Shown: piece after piece, positions 15,944 to 24,225 of the stretch
Layout of the letters: every line of letters starts with the position of its first letter
Position numbering within the stretch: position 1 is the first letter of the stretch
Assembly: GCF_025949665.1 (NCBI RefSeq)
Contig: NZ_JAPDFT010000002.1
Coordinates: 434,001 to 498,000, forward strand
DNA from: Chryseobacterium viscerum
GTDB taxonomy: Bacteria > Bacteroidota > Bacteroidia > Flavobacteriales > Weeksellaceae
Direction of reading: 5' to 3'
DNA: 64,000 bases
Notes under the pieces: generated by a model
Database searches by the model: none
The model's input: the letters and a program-made list of their open reading frames with translations, nothing else
Told to the model about the DNA's origin: nothing
Position numbers and translations under genes: made by a program

Positions 15944-17965
15944 CTATAAAATTTGTGGTTTCTCTTCTGTTTCTTTTGTTTTAAAAACCTGATCGAATAC
16001 ATCAAAGAAATACATTAAACTGTTTTCCGAAGAATCTTTAATATTATAATTCATTTCTGTCTGGATACTCTCTCCCTTCACTTCTGTTTTATAATACATT
16101 TCACCAACATTTTTTCTGACAGCATCCAGTGCTTTTCTTTCTTTAGGACTTTTAAATTCTTTGTCTAAACCTGTTAAAAGTTTTTGGATATCCAATCTTC
16201 CTGATAATGGATATTTAGCTGAATCTTTCGCCCATTTTCTGGAAATGTCAGATTGATTTACAGGTAAAATATTGTCCGCTGAACTCATCAGATAAACAAC
16301 ACCATCATTTACTGTGAAGAACAGCTGATCTATATATCCTCCATCTTTCTCTTCCTTAAAGGTGTACAGATTTCCTTTTTTAGAGAACCTTTTAGAGAAT
16401 TTCTTGTTGGTGGCCAGTAAATCAAAAATACGGTTCCAGTAGCCTTCATTCTCTGTTGCAAAAGCAAAAGTGAAATTAGGCACAGCAATTTCTTTGGTTT
16501 TCTTCACTTCTTTTTCGTTGAAATCAGCATCGTATTCGTAATCCGTGTACTCTACTGTTTTGGATTTCAATTCATTTAAAACAAAGATTCCGTTTCCGGG
16601 TGCAATTTTGGTAATAGCTTCTTCATCCAGAACAATTTTCATCGTTTCCATGACCAGCTCCATTTCCTTTTTATACTCGTTTTCTCCGGAATTCTGAAGC
16701 AGGCTGTACATCAAATCAAAACATTTGGCTCCATTCACATTCATTGCATAGTAGCCAACGCTTTTTTCATTGATTAATTCCAGCAGTTTTTTATTCTTCT
16801 TTCCTTTATAAATAGCTGATATATTCTTTTGAAGGTCAGCATTTTTGTGCTGGTAATTATTAACAAGCCTTACTTTATCTTTATCAAAATACAGATTGTA
16901 AGAATAGTTGGAATTGTACATATTTTTAAAGAACTGCCCATAGCTGTAGAACTTCGTCATCTTACCATAGATTCCTTCATTCACTATTCTTCCATAGTCT
17001 GTATAGACAAAAGCATCAGAATTAGTGTCTCTGAATGTTAGCATTTCTTTAGGAACTTCAATTTCCAGATTTGAGCTGAAATATTGGTCAAAATGATCTT
17101 CAGCATTCTTTTTAACGATCTTAAAGTTTTCTCTGCGGATAGAGTCCTGCTCTTTTTTGTATGCTTTATCCTCTTCTTCATCGTAAGCATAAGCATCATC
17201 AGGCATTTCCTCTCCGTTTTCGGGGTTCTCAGCACTTTCCTTCTCTGCAGGATATTTATGATGTTTCTGCAGGTATTTGATGTCTTTCTGGATTCTTGCA
17301 ATCTCGTTGTTGTTATCTTTGATGCTTTCCTTCAGATATTTAATATCATCCTTAAGGTTTTTGATTTCTTCTTTGTAATCAAAAGGCTTTTCCGGCTCAT
17401 CAGTATAAGCTGTATCTCCTTCTTCTGCGTAAACGCTGTCAACAGCTACGGCAGTACTGTCCGCAACGGCTTCTGTTGACCAAAGATCTTTGTAAGGTTT
17501 GGTATAGCTTATCATCCTAAGAACCGCGCGGCTTCCGTTCCAGGCCACAAAAATATCATCATTGATATCTACGTAAGAATAGTTCTTTTTATTAGAAACT
17601 TCCTGTCCTTTTTTCTTAACAGAATTGATGAATTCCTGAAACTTCTCCTTATTATCAATGATAAAATGAGTATTGTATGCCTTAATGGAGTCATTAAAGC
17701 TTGCATAATGGTACTGAACAGCGTCATATTTGATTCCGGTTTTGGAATAATCTGTCCAAGAAAGGTTTTCTTTATTATTTTTGCTCAGTTCGTGCAGCAA
17801 AGGATTCAGTTTATTCCAGTTGATTTTGTTGTTAAGCTGTTTCCCGTTGACTTCCATATAAAATACAGCATCAGTGGGGATTTTCATACTATTTTGGGCA
17901 AAAACCAGTGTAAAACCAAAGAGTACAAAAAGGATTTTTTGTGTTTTTAATAAGATAGATTTCAT
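15944..17965 (-). CDS. DUF4836 family secreted protein
   Basis: 673 residues with a signal peptide (LLKTQKILFVLFGFTLVFAQN) and a periplasmic body of the Bacteroidetes DUF4836 family (IPTDAVFYMEVNGKQLNNKINW, VGYYAMNVNGAKCFDLMYSLL, GNGIFVLNELKS, LSGRLDIQKLLTGLDKEF). Around residues 185-300 an inserted acidic region with a coiled-coil stretch (KEEIKNLKDDIKYLKESIKD) is very rich in E, D and K and is probably extended. Function is unknown. It is the middle gene of a tightly packed operon with the lipoprotein upstream (17 bp gap) and the short paralogue downstream. Confidence 0.82.
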   Translation of the reverse strand: MKSILLKTQKILFVLFGFTLVFAQNSMKIPTDAVFYMEVNGKQLNNKINWNKLNPLLHELSKNNKENLSWTDYSKTGIKYDAVQYHYASFNDSIKAYNTHFIIDNKEKFQEFINSVKKKGQEVSNKKNYSYVDINDDIFVAWNGSRAVLRMISYTKPYKDLWSTEAVADSTAVAVDSVYAEEGDTAYTDEPEKPFDYKEEIKNLKDDIKYLKESIKDNNNEIARIQKDIKYLQKHHKYPAEKESAENPENGEEMPDDAYAYDEEEDKAYKKEQDSIRRENFKIVKKNAEDHFDQYFSSNLEIEVPKEMLTFRDTNSDAFVYTDYGRIVNEGIYGKMTKFYSYGQFFKNMYNSNYSYNLYFDKDKVRLVNNYQHKNADLQKNISAIYKGKKNKKLLELINEKSVGYYAMNVNGAKCFDLMYSLLQNSGENEYKKEMELVMETMKIVLDEEAITKIAPGNGIFVLNELKSKTVEYTDYEYDADFNEKEVKKTKEIAVPNFTFAFATENEGYWNRIFDLLATNKKFSKRFSKKGNLYTFKEEKDGGYIDQLFFTVNDGVVYLMSSADNILPVNQSDISRKWAKDSAKYPLSGRLDIQKLLTGLDKEFKSPKERKALDAVRKNVGEMYYKTEVKGESIQTEMNYNIKDSSENSLMYFFDVFDQVFKTKETEEKPQIL

Positions 17966-17982
17966 GACTATAGTTTAGAAAT

Positions 17983-18651
17983 TTATTGAAAAAGAATTGT
18001 GTTATGTATTTGTTTTTTCTGAAGGATCAGATCCAGAATATCAGCTTCCAGTTTGAGCGCTTTTTTATTGGGAGAAAGCACATACGTATTGTTTGTTTGT
18101 GATTTCACTGTACTTTCAAACTGCATAATGGAAGTATATCTCGCATTGTTAAAAACTTCCTTATCCGCTTTACTCATCTTGTCGTAATCTGCTTTGAATG
18201 TATTGACTTTATTCCTTGTCAGCGTCTTTTTTTCAAGATTCTGGCTGTAAACCTGCGTTGGAACCATTTTACCCAATATATTCTGAGCCTTCAGTTTTTC
18301 CAGGCCGGCATTGATGTTTTCAATTTTCTTAAAATTACAGCTCAGTTTAATGATGTAATTATCAAAATCCATGGATGTTTTCACATTGCTTATTCCGGGA
18401 GTTCCTTTGAAAATTTTTGCCGCTTCATTGATTTTATTTTCAATTTCGGTCTTTTTCGGAACTTTTTTCCCGTTGATAGTTTCCATTTTTGAGATGGATG
18501 CCAGCCTCGTTTTGCTTTTACTGGCGTTAAGAATAATGGTATATTCTCCTGTTCCGTCAGCCTTTACATTCACTTTATCAAGGATATCGAAACAGCTTGT
18601 AAGAAATAGTAAAGGAAAAAAAAGAAGAAATAATCTGAGGAAATTTTTCAT
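17983..18651 (-). CDS. Lipoprotein of unknown function, first gene of DUF4836 operon
   Basis: 222 residues from the chosen start (MKNFLRLFLLFFPLLFLTSC); an ATG 30 bp upstream would add a non-signal-like extension. LTSC is a good lipobox, so the protein should be lipid-anchored. The mature part has alternating beta-strands (VNVKADGTGEYTIILNAS, FDNYIIKLSCNFKKIENINAGLEKL) and a helical C-terminus. No domain is recognised. Its position as first gene before two DUF4836-type proteins suggests one envelope complex. Confidence 0.75.
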   Translation of the reverse strand: MKNFLRLFLLFFPLLFLTSCFDILDKVNVKADGTGEYTIILNASKSKTRLASISKMETINGKKVPKKTEIENKINEAAKIFKGTPGISNVKTSMDFDNYIIKLSCNFKKIENINAGLEKLKAQNILGKMVPTQVYSQNLEKKTLTRNKVNTFKADYDKMSKADKEVFNNARYTSIMQFESTVKSQTNNTYVLSPNKKALKLEADILDLILQKKQIHNTILFQ

Positions 18652-18784
18652 GATTGGGTTTAAAGCCACAAAATTACTCAATTTTGGACTTAAAACCTTA
18701 TAATCTCCGATTTTTTGGGCATAAATAGCTGTTTCCCGGTACTTTTTTAGGGGAAAACACGGTACTATTTCCGTATATTATTTT

Positions 18785-19501
18785 TTAAACACGTCCTTTC
18801 AGATAGTCCTGACGAAGATCTTCGTCCAGCTTTTCAATAGCATACCGAAGGCAGGTTCTGGGCATTTCATTGTAATATAAATTCAGATAACGGATTAATT
18901 CTCCTTCATTCTTATTTCCCATTTCCCTTAATAGCCAGCCATTGGCTTTATGCATCAGATCATGCGGGTGCTTCAGGTTTCTGGTTACGAATTCCTTAGT
19001 AAGATCAAATGATCCCTTTTTTATATAATGCATCGTCCCTACAACAGCCACTCTTTTGTGCCACATTTCTTCAGATTCAGAAAGCTTCCTAAGAAGGCTT
19101 TCCTTCTGATTTTCAAAAGCATACCTGCCAAGAATTTTATAACAGGTAGAATCTACAAGATCCCAGTTATTAACATAAGGAAGATGGTCAAGATAAAAAG
19201 CTGCCACTTCTTCTTTTACCGCTTTATCTTTTGTTTTTTCAAACTTTGAAATCAGCATAAAAAGAGCCGTCAGCCTGTGTTCGTGGTATTTTGAAGAAAG
19301 TAATATACTGAGTTCTTCCAAATTGATTTTCGAATAATACTCTTTAGCAACAGAGCGCTGATCCGGAACTTTTACTCCCAGAAACAAATCGCCTTCCCCA
19401 TATTCTCCTTTTCCTGTTTTGAAAAATCTCGGAAAGAATTCTGCCTTTTCAGGAATGGAAAGAATGGCTAGTGCTTCCTGTATTTCTTTAACAATGCTCA
19501 T
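18785..19501 (-). CDS. AlkD-like DNA alkylation repair protein
   Basis: A 238-residue all-helical protein of the AlkC/AlkD HEAT-like repeat family, which excises bulky or cationic alkylated bases such as 7-methylguanine. Motifs include FFKTGKGEYGEGDLFLGVKVPDQR, HEHRLTALFMLISKFEK, LVDSTCYKILGRYAF, WHKRVAVVGTMHYIKKG, HPHDLMHKANGWLLREMG and MPRTCLRYAIEKL. The aromatic/Asp substrate residues of the family (W in NNWDLVDST and D138-like D) are retained by eye. It lies 13 bp downstream of the antiporter gene, so it is likely cotranscribed. Confidence 0.9.
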   Translation of the reverse strand: MSIVKEIQEALAILSIPEKAEFFPRFFKTGKGEYGEGDLFLGVKVPDQRSVAKEYYSKINLEELSILLSSKYHEHRLTALFMLISKFEKTKDKAVKEEVAAFYLDHLPYVNNWDLVDSTCYKILGRYAFENQKESLLRKLSESEEMWHKRVAVVGTMHYIKKGSFDLTKEFVTRNLKHPHDLMHKANGWLLREMGNKNEGELIRYLNLYYNEMPRTCLRYAIEKLDEDLRQDYLKGRV

Positions 19502-19514
19502 ATTACAAGCGTTT

Positions 19515-20801
19515 TTAAGCTTTTTCTTCTAAGGCAGTATTCTCCTGCTCTTCCTCTTCTTTTGCAATCTTATTAGGGTTCGCCACCTTGGCAATGGTAA
19601 GCCCCTGAACAATGATCGAGAATACTACTACACAATAGGTAATACTTAAAATAATCTCACTGTATTCACTTTTAGGAATAGACATCGCCAGTGCAATGGA
19701 AACTCCACCTCTGATTCCTCCCCAAACCAGAACTTTTACAGTCTGCGGGCTGAAACTTCTTCTCAAAGAGGTAAATTTCGTAGGTCCCCAGATAGAAATA
19801 AATCTTGCAAACAGAACTACCACAATAGCAGCTAATCCAGGAATCATGAAGTGTCTGAGATCTTTAATCATTAAAAGTTCAAATCCGATGAACAGGAATA
19901 ATACAGCATTCAGAATTTCATCAATCAGTTCCCAGAATTTAATCAGATAATCCTGAGTAACGGATTTCATTTTGAAACTCCTGTTGAAATTCCCCATAAA
20001 TAATCCTGCTGCCACCATTGTCAACGGTCCTGAAATATGCATCTGTCTTGCAATAAGATAACCTCCCATCACTACAGAAAGCGTTACTAATACGGAAATA
20101 ATATAATCATCCACTTCACGCATCAATCTTGATGTAACCCAACCAAGGAGAACTCCAAGTAAAAGACCACCTCCAGCTTCTTTAAGCAAAAGCAATCCGA
20201 TGGTTTCAACACTCAGATCCACTTCTTTCCCGACTGCCAGCTGTAAAATCACTGTAAAGACCACAACCGCCATACCGTCATTGAACAGAGATTCTCCGGC
20301 CACTTTTGTTTCAAGTGATTTTGATACATTTGCCTGTTTCAGTACACTCAGAACCGCTACCGGATCAGTAGGTGAAATCAGGGCACCAAAAACAAGACAG
20401 TAGATAAAAGGAAGCTTAACGCCCACATAAGGAAGCAGATAAAACATTCCGAATCCTACCACAAAAGTAGAAATCACAACGCCTACTGTGGAAAATATTA
20501 CTACAGGCCTGAACTGTTCTTTCAGATCATTAATATTAATATGAATTCCTCCTGCAAAGAGCAGAAAATTAAGCATAGCTCCCATCAAAACCTCGGTAAA
20601 ATCAATACCGTTCATTAGATTGTGAAGATGTCCGAAAGTTCTCGGAAGCACTGTTTCTCCAAACATTACCAGAAAAATAGACACCACAATGGCAATCACC
20701 ATAATTCCGATGGTGCTTGGAAGTTTTAAAAACCTGTAATTGAGATAGGCAAATATTGATGCTAATACGATTAATGCTGAAAATGAATAATATAATTCCA
20801 C
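19515..20801 (-). CDS. CPA1-family Na+/H+ antiporter (NhaP-like)
   Basis: A 428-residue membrane protein with about 12 hydrophobic helices. The CPA1 ion-site motifs are GALISPTDPVAVLSVLKQ (TM5 with the discontinuous TDP) and GESLFNDGMAVVVFTVIL (ND motif); a conserved Arg region KVLVWGGIRGGVSIALAMSIP is in the C-terminal half. It ends with a short acidic cytoplasmic tail (KEEEEQENTALEEKA). Likely Na+(K+)/H+ exchange at the inner membrane for pH and salt homeostasis. It is within an hflX-DUF4919-antiporter-alkD run on the minus strand. Confidence 0.92.
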   Translation of the reverse strand: MELYYSFSALIVLASIFAYLNYRFLKLPSTIGIMVIAIVVSIFLVMFGETVLPRTFGHLHNLMNGIDFTEVLMGAMLNFLLFAGGIHININDLKEQFRPVVIFSTVGVVISTFVVGFGMFYLLPYVGVKLPFIYCLVFGALISPTDPVAVLSVLKQANVSKSLETKVAGESLFNDGMAVVVFTVILQLAVGKEVDLSVETIGLLLLKEAGGGLLLGVLLGWVTSRLMREVDDYIISVLVTLSVVMGGYLIARQMHISGPLTMVAAGLFMGNFNRSFKMKSVTQDYLIKFWELIDEILNAVLFLFIGFELLMIKDLRHFMIPGLAAIVVVLFARFISIWGPTKFTSLRRSFSPQTVKVLVWGGIRGGVSIALAMSIPKSEYSEIILSITYCVVVFSIIVQGLTIAKVANPNKIAKEEEEQENTALEEKA

Positions 20802-20822
20802 TAAGTGTTTCTTATTTTATGA

Positions 20823-21458
20823 TTAATTGGTGAGTTCCAAATAGAGTATTTTAATATAGAGCTGCTGCCCCTCTTTTTCCCAAACATCAAACATGCCATC
20901 CTTAGCAGGTTTTGAGCTTCTCGTATAGTCCTGTCCTATATTCAGAATGTTTAGCAGAATGTATTCATCTCCTACGGAATTGACGATATAGGCGGTTTTT
21001 TCAGATTTCCCGTCTCCTGAAAGTTTTATTCCTTCAGTAAGTGAACGAAATTGATTCAGATGATGCATAAAGTTGCTGCCGTCCTTCACAGAATCATATG
21101 CTCTGAGAAGGATCAGCAAAATATCCAGATTCGTAAGGTCTTTATAATACAAAGCTTTTCCCTGCCTGATACAGTCTGCAAAATTGTTTTGCTTAAAGGC
21201 TTCAGCAAGACTTTTAAAGCTATCATCTGACGTATTTACTTTATCTTTTATGAAATTTCTTCCATAGTAAAGATATTGCGACTCTATACTGTCCAAAGAC
21301 TTCGGATATCCTTTATATTTAAAAATAAGCTTCTCATAATTGTAAGGAGAATCAGAATTTTTGAGACTTTTCTCAATAACTTTTAAATCAAGTTTTGATT
21401 TCTGGCTGAAGCCAAAAACTGAAAACATGATGAATAAAAGGAAAAAGTGATACTTCAT
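20823..21458 (-). CDS. DUF4919 family secreted protein
   Basis: 211 residues with a signal peptide (YHFFLLFIMFSVFGFSQ). The mature part is helical, with a TPR-like helix pair (FKSLAEAFKQNNFADCIRQGKALYYKDLTNLDILLILLRAYD) and a C-terminal IVNSVGDEYILLNILNIG. It matches my recollection of the Bacteroidetes DUF4919 family; function is unknown. The start codon overlaps the hflX stop by one base (TAATG), so the two are translationally coupled. Confidence 0.75.
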   Translation of the reverse strand: MKYHFFLLFIMFSVFGFSQKSKLDLKVIEKSLKNSDSPYNYEKLIFKYKGYPKSLDSIESQYLYYGRNFIKDKVNTSDDSFKSLAEAFKQNNFADCIRQGKALYYKDLTNLDILLILLRAYDSVKDGSNFMHHLNQFRSLTEGIKLSGDGKSEKTAYIVNSVGDEYILLNILNIGQDYTRSSKPAKDGMFDVWEKEGQQLYIKILYLELTN

Positions 21459-22684
21459 TAATTATTGATTTCTTCTTCCTCGTCGTTATCGAAATATTCA
21501 AAAAGGAAATCATTGTATGGAAATCTGGAAATATGAATCTTCATTACCTCATCGTAAATCATTTTCTTCATTTCCGGGAAGTTTTCCTTCGTTAAAGCAG
21601 AAATGAAAACCGTTGGATATTTTGATTTCCCCATCCATGTTTTCTTCCATTCTTCCAGAGAGATATTTTTACGGGTTGAAGGGGTAAGATCATCTTCGTC
21701 CTTTTTCTCATAACTGAAATCGTCAATCTTATTGAAGATCATAATCATTGGTTTCTGATGGGCATTGATTTCCATCAAAATATGGTTTACAGATTCTATG
21801 TGATCTTCAAAACTTTCGTGCGAAATATCCACTACATGAATCAAAAGATCAGCTTCACGAACCTCATCCAGAGTAGACTTGAATGATTCTACCAGCTGAG
21901 TAGGTAATTTTCTGATAAACCCTACTGTATCCGTAAGCAGAAATGGTAAGTTTCCGATCACCACTTTTCTTACTGTGGTATCCAGAGTAGCAAATAGTTT
22001 ATTTTCTGCAAAAACCTCAGATTTTGAAATAGAATTCATCAAAGTAGATTTTCCAACGTTGGTATATCCTACCAAAGCTGCACGCACTACTTTTCCACGG
22101 TTATTACGCTGGGTCGCCATCTGCTTGTCAATCGTCTTCAGTTTTTCTTTCAGCAATGTAATTCTGTCACGGATAATACGACGGTCAGTTTCAATTTCCG
22201 TTTCTCCGGGACCTCTCATTCCAATTCCCCCTTTCTGACGCTCAAGGTGAGTCCACATTCTCGTCAATCGTGGCAAAAGATATTGATATTGTGCCAGTTC
22301 TACCTGGGTTCTTGCATAAGAAGTCTGAGCCCTTTGGGCAAAAATATCAAGAATAAGATTGGTACGGTCCAAAATCTTAACCTCCATCTCTCTTTCCAGA
22401 TTTTTAAGCTGTGAAGGTGAAAGTTCATCATCGAAAATTACAGTTCCGATCTCGTTTTCTTTTACATATTCTTTTATCTCAATTGCTTTTCCACTTCCTA
22501 TAAAGGTTTTGGAATCCGGCTGAGTCAGTTTTTGGGTAAAACGCTTTTGTACGGTTGCTCCGGCTGTGAAAGCTAAAAACTCAAGTTCATCTAAATACTC
22601 TGTCAGTTTTTCTTCGTCTTGATTTTGAGTAATAACACCCACTAAGACTGCTTTCTCATAGTTATGTTCTTTCTTTTCTAACAT
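21458..22684 (-). CDS. hflX: HflX, ribosome-associated GTPase
   Basis: HflX binds and splits stalled or hibernating ribosomes. The 408 residues have the N-terminal HflX domain (GVITQNQDEEKLTEYLDELEFLAFTAGA, FIGSGKAIEIKEYV, DDELSPSQLKNLE), the glycine-rich linker MRGPGETEIETDRR, and the GTPase domain: G1 GYTNVGKST, G2 T in ATLDTT, G3 DTVGFI, G4 NKID and G5 SAL. This is the usual full-length form. It is first in a minus-strand run of four genes with small or no gaps. Confidence 0.96.
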   Translation of the reverse strand: MLEKKEHNYEKAVLVGVITQNQDEEKLTEYLDELEFLAFTAGATVQKRFTQKLTQPDSKTFIGSGKAIEIKEYVKENEIGTVIFDDELSPSQLKNLEREMEVKILDRTNLILDIFAQRAQTSYARTQVELAQYQYLLPRLTRMWTHLERQKGGIGMRGPGETEIETDRRIIRDRITLLKEKLKTIDKQMATQRNNRGKVVRAALVGYTNVGKSTLMNSISKSEVFAENKLFATLDTTVRKVVIGNLPFLLTDTVGFIRKLPTQLVESFKSTLDEVREADLLIHVVDISHESFEDHIESVNHILMEINAHQKPMIMIFNKIDDFSYEKKDEDDLTPSTRKNISLEEWKKTWMGKSKYPTVFISALTKENFPEMKKMIYDEVMKIHISRFPYNDFLFEYFDNDEEEEINN

Positions 22685-22877
22685 TAAGTTCTGTCTATGT
22701 TTATGATTTTTACAAGTTAATATTTTTCAGAAAAAAAACAAAATCAATTTTTATTTAATAACATATTTTAATATAAATTTAAGTTTACTGATGAAAGGTT
22801 TATAAAAAATCAATAACTTTATGTAATAAATTTCTGATTTTTAAATATTTAACTTAAAAACTAATCTCCGGAATATC

Positions 22878-23585
22878 ATGATTACCCATATCAGATGTAT
22901 GATTATTGATGATGATGAACTGGACAGACTGGTTCTTCAGCATTATATCAAACAATATCAAAACATTGAAATTGTTGCCTCTTTTGACTCTGCTGAAAAG
23001 GCAATACCCTACCTTGACGTTCCCGCCGATCTCCTGATTATTGAGACTAATTTGCAGGGCATGAGCGGACTTGAATTCCGGAGACTGGCCCATAAAATAC
23101 CTGCCTGTATTTTTGTAAGTTCCCATCCTGAGCTGGCTGCCGGGGCTTTTGAGATCAGTACTTTAGATTTTATCACAAAACCCCTTACTGCAGAACGCTT
23201 TCATTACTCTATGGAGAAGCTTTTTGATTTTTTTGAAGTGAAAGAAAAATGTGAATGCTATGATGCAATGGTAGGAGAAAACTGCATCAAAATAAAAGAA
23301 GGAGGGCAGGTTTTTCAGATTAATATGAAAGATATTCTGTATCTGGAAGCTCTGAAAGATTACACCAGAATTATCACTCTTGAAAAAAATCACTGTATTT
23401 TAAATTCTCTGGGAAATCTTCTGCAAAAAAAAATCTTTGACTCTTTTGTCAGAATACACAGAAGTTATGCTGTTCCACGCCACCTTATCCGTGGAAAAAG
23501 CTGTCATGAGATAGAACTTGCACATCACATCAAACTTCCTATCGGCAGAACTTACAAGGATAATCTTTCTTTTTTCAATCCTTAA
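22878..23585 (+). CDS. LytTR-type regulator with atypical receiver (Glu for phospho-Asp)
   Basis: 235 residues: receiver domain (1-115) and LytTR DNA-binding domain (about 140-235; IKIKEGGQVFQINMKDILYLEALKDYTRI, FVRIHRSYAV, IKLPIGRTYKDNL). The receiver keeps the acidic pair (D11, D12), the Ser/Thr switch (S81) and the Lys (K101), but the phospho-acceptor position in DLLIIETNLQGMSG is Glu56 (GAG), not Asp. It may therefore act without phosphorylation, or be locked in an active-like state. No histidine kinase is adjacent. The three genes that follow encode secreted proteins, and a direct repeat lies between. Confidence 0.9.
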   Translation: MITHIRCMIIDDDELDRLVLQHYIKQYQNIEIVASFDSAEKAIPYLDVPADLLIIETNLQGMSGLEFRRLAHKIPACIFVSSHPELAAGAFEISTLDFITKPLTAERFHYSMEKLFDFFEVKEKCECYDAMVGENCIKIKEGGQVFQINMKDILYLEALKDYTRIITLEKNHCILNSLGNLLQKKIFDSFVRIHRSYAVPRHLIRGKSCHEIELAHHIKLPIGRTYKDNLSFFNP

Positions 23586-23621
23586 AAAATCCCGAAAAAC
23601 ATTCAACAATAATTCACAAAA

Positions 23622-23652
23622 TGCCATTGGTCGATTATTTCTGCCGTTGGTC
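23622..23652 (+). promoter_or_regulatory. Candidate LytTR operator (20-bp-period direct repeat)
   Basis: TGCCATTGGTC at 23622-23632 and TGCCGTTGGTC at 23642-23652; 10 of 11 bases are identical at a 20-bp period, and similarity continues (xATTxT) after each copy. LytTR proteins usually bind two direct repeats about two helical turns apart. The site lies between the LytTR gene and the next gene. A near-consensus -7 box TAATTTAG at 23684-23691 puts the repeat centre near -58. Confidence 0.5.
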
Positions 23653-23745
23653 TATTTTCCTGTTATTTGATTGAGATAGGTGGTAATTTAGTCTTCCCAA
23701 ATTCCCCAAGAAAAACACATCTATTAATCACCAAAACTGTTATCC

Positions 23746-24219
23746 ATGGAAAGAATATCTATTTATTGTATTATTCTGTCTGTCTTTTCCGTCCCCATAC
23801 TGCACGCACAATCTGCAGTTTTGGCAACCGGACTGGATGCTTCAGCAGCTAATGGTTTTGTTTCTTACAGTGTAGGCCAAACGACCTACCTCGAAAAAGG
23901 AACAGGACAGGTTCTCGAAGGTGTTCAACAGCCTTACGAAATTATCACTCTTACTTCCCTTGAAACTTCTTCTGAACTCACAGGCATTTTGCTATACCCT
24001 AATCCTTTCAGAGATTATTTGTATTTAGATTTTACCTCAAATAATTTTAAAGGATCAGAGTATCAGTTATTTGATGCCCAAGGTAAGCTGGTAAAAAAAG
24101 ATAAGATTTCACAATCAAAATCTGAGCTTAATTTCTCCTCACTTCCTTCTGCTATGTATATCATCAGGATTACTCAAAACGGAGAAAATATTAAAACATT
24201 CAAAATCATCAAAAAATAA
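23746..24219 (+). CDS. Short T9SS type A sorting-domain protein
   Basis: 157 residues: signal peptide (ending SVPILHAQS), a short conserved head (LATGLDASAANGFVSYSVGQTTYLEKGTGQVLEGVQQPYEI) and a C-terminal type IX secretion sorting domain beginning LLYPNPFRDYLYLDF and ending KTFKIIKK. The head is a motif (GLDASAANG..SYSVGQ) seen in many Flavobacteriia proteins that consist of little else. It is probably exported by T9SS and attached to the surface. It is first of three secreted-protein genes, only 6 bp before the next. Confidence 0.85.
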   Translation: MERISIYCIILSVFSVPILHAQSAVLATGLDASAANGFVSYSVGQTTYLEKGTGQVLEGVQQPYEIITLTSLETSSELTGILLYPNPFRDYLYLDFTSNNFKGSEYQLFDAQGKLVKKDKISQSKSELNFSSLPSAMYIIRITQNGENIKTFKIIKK

Positions 24220-24225
24220 AATGCC

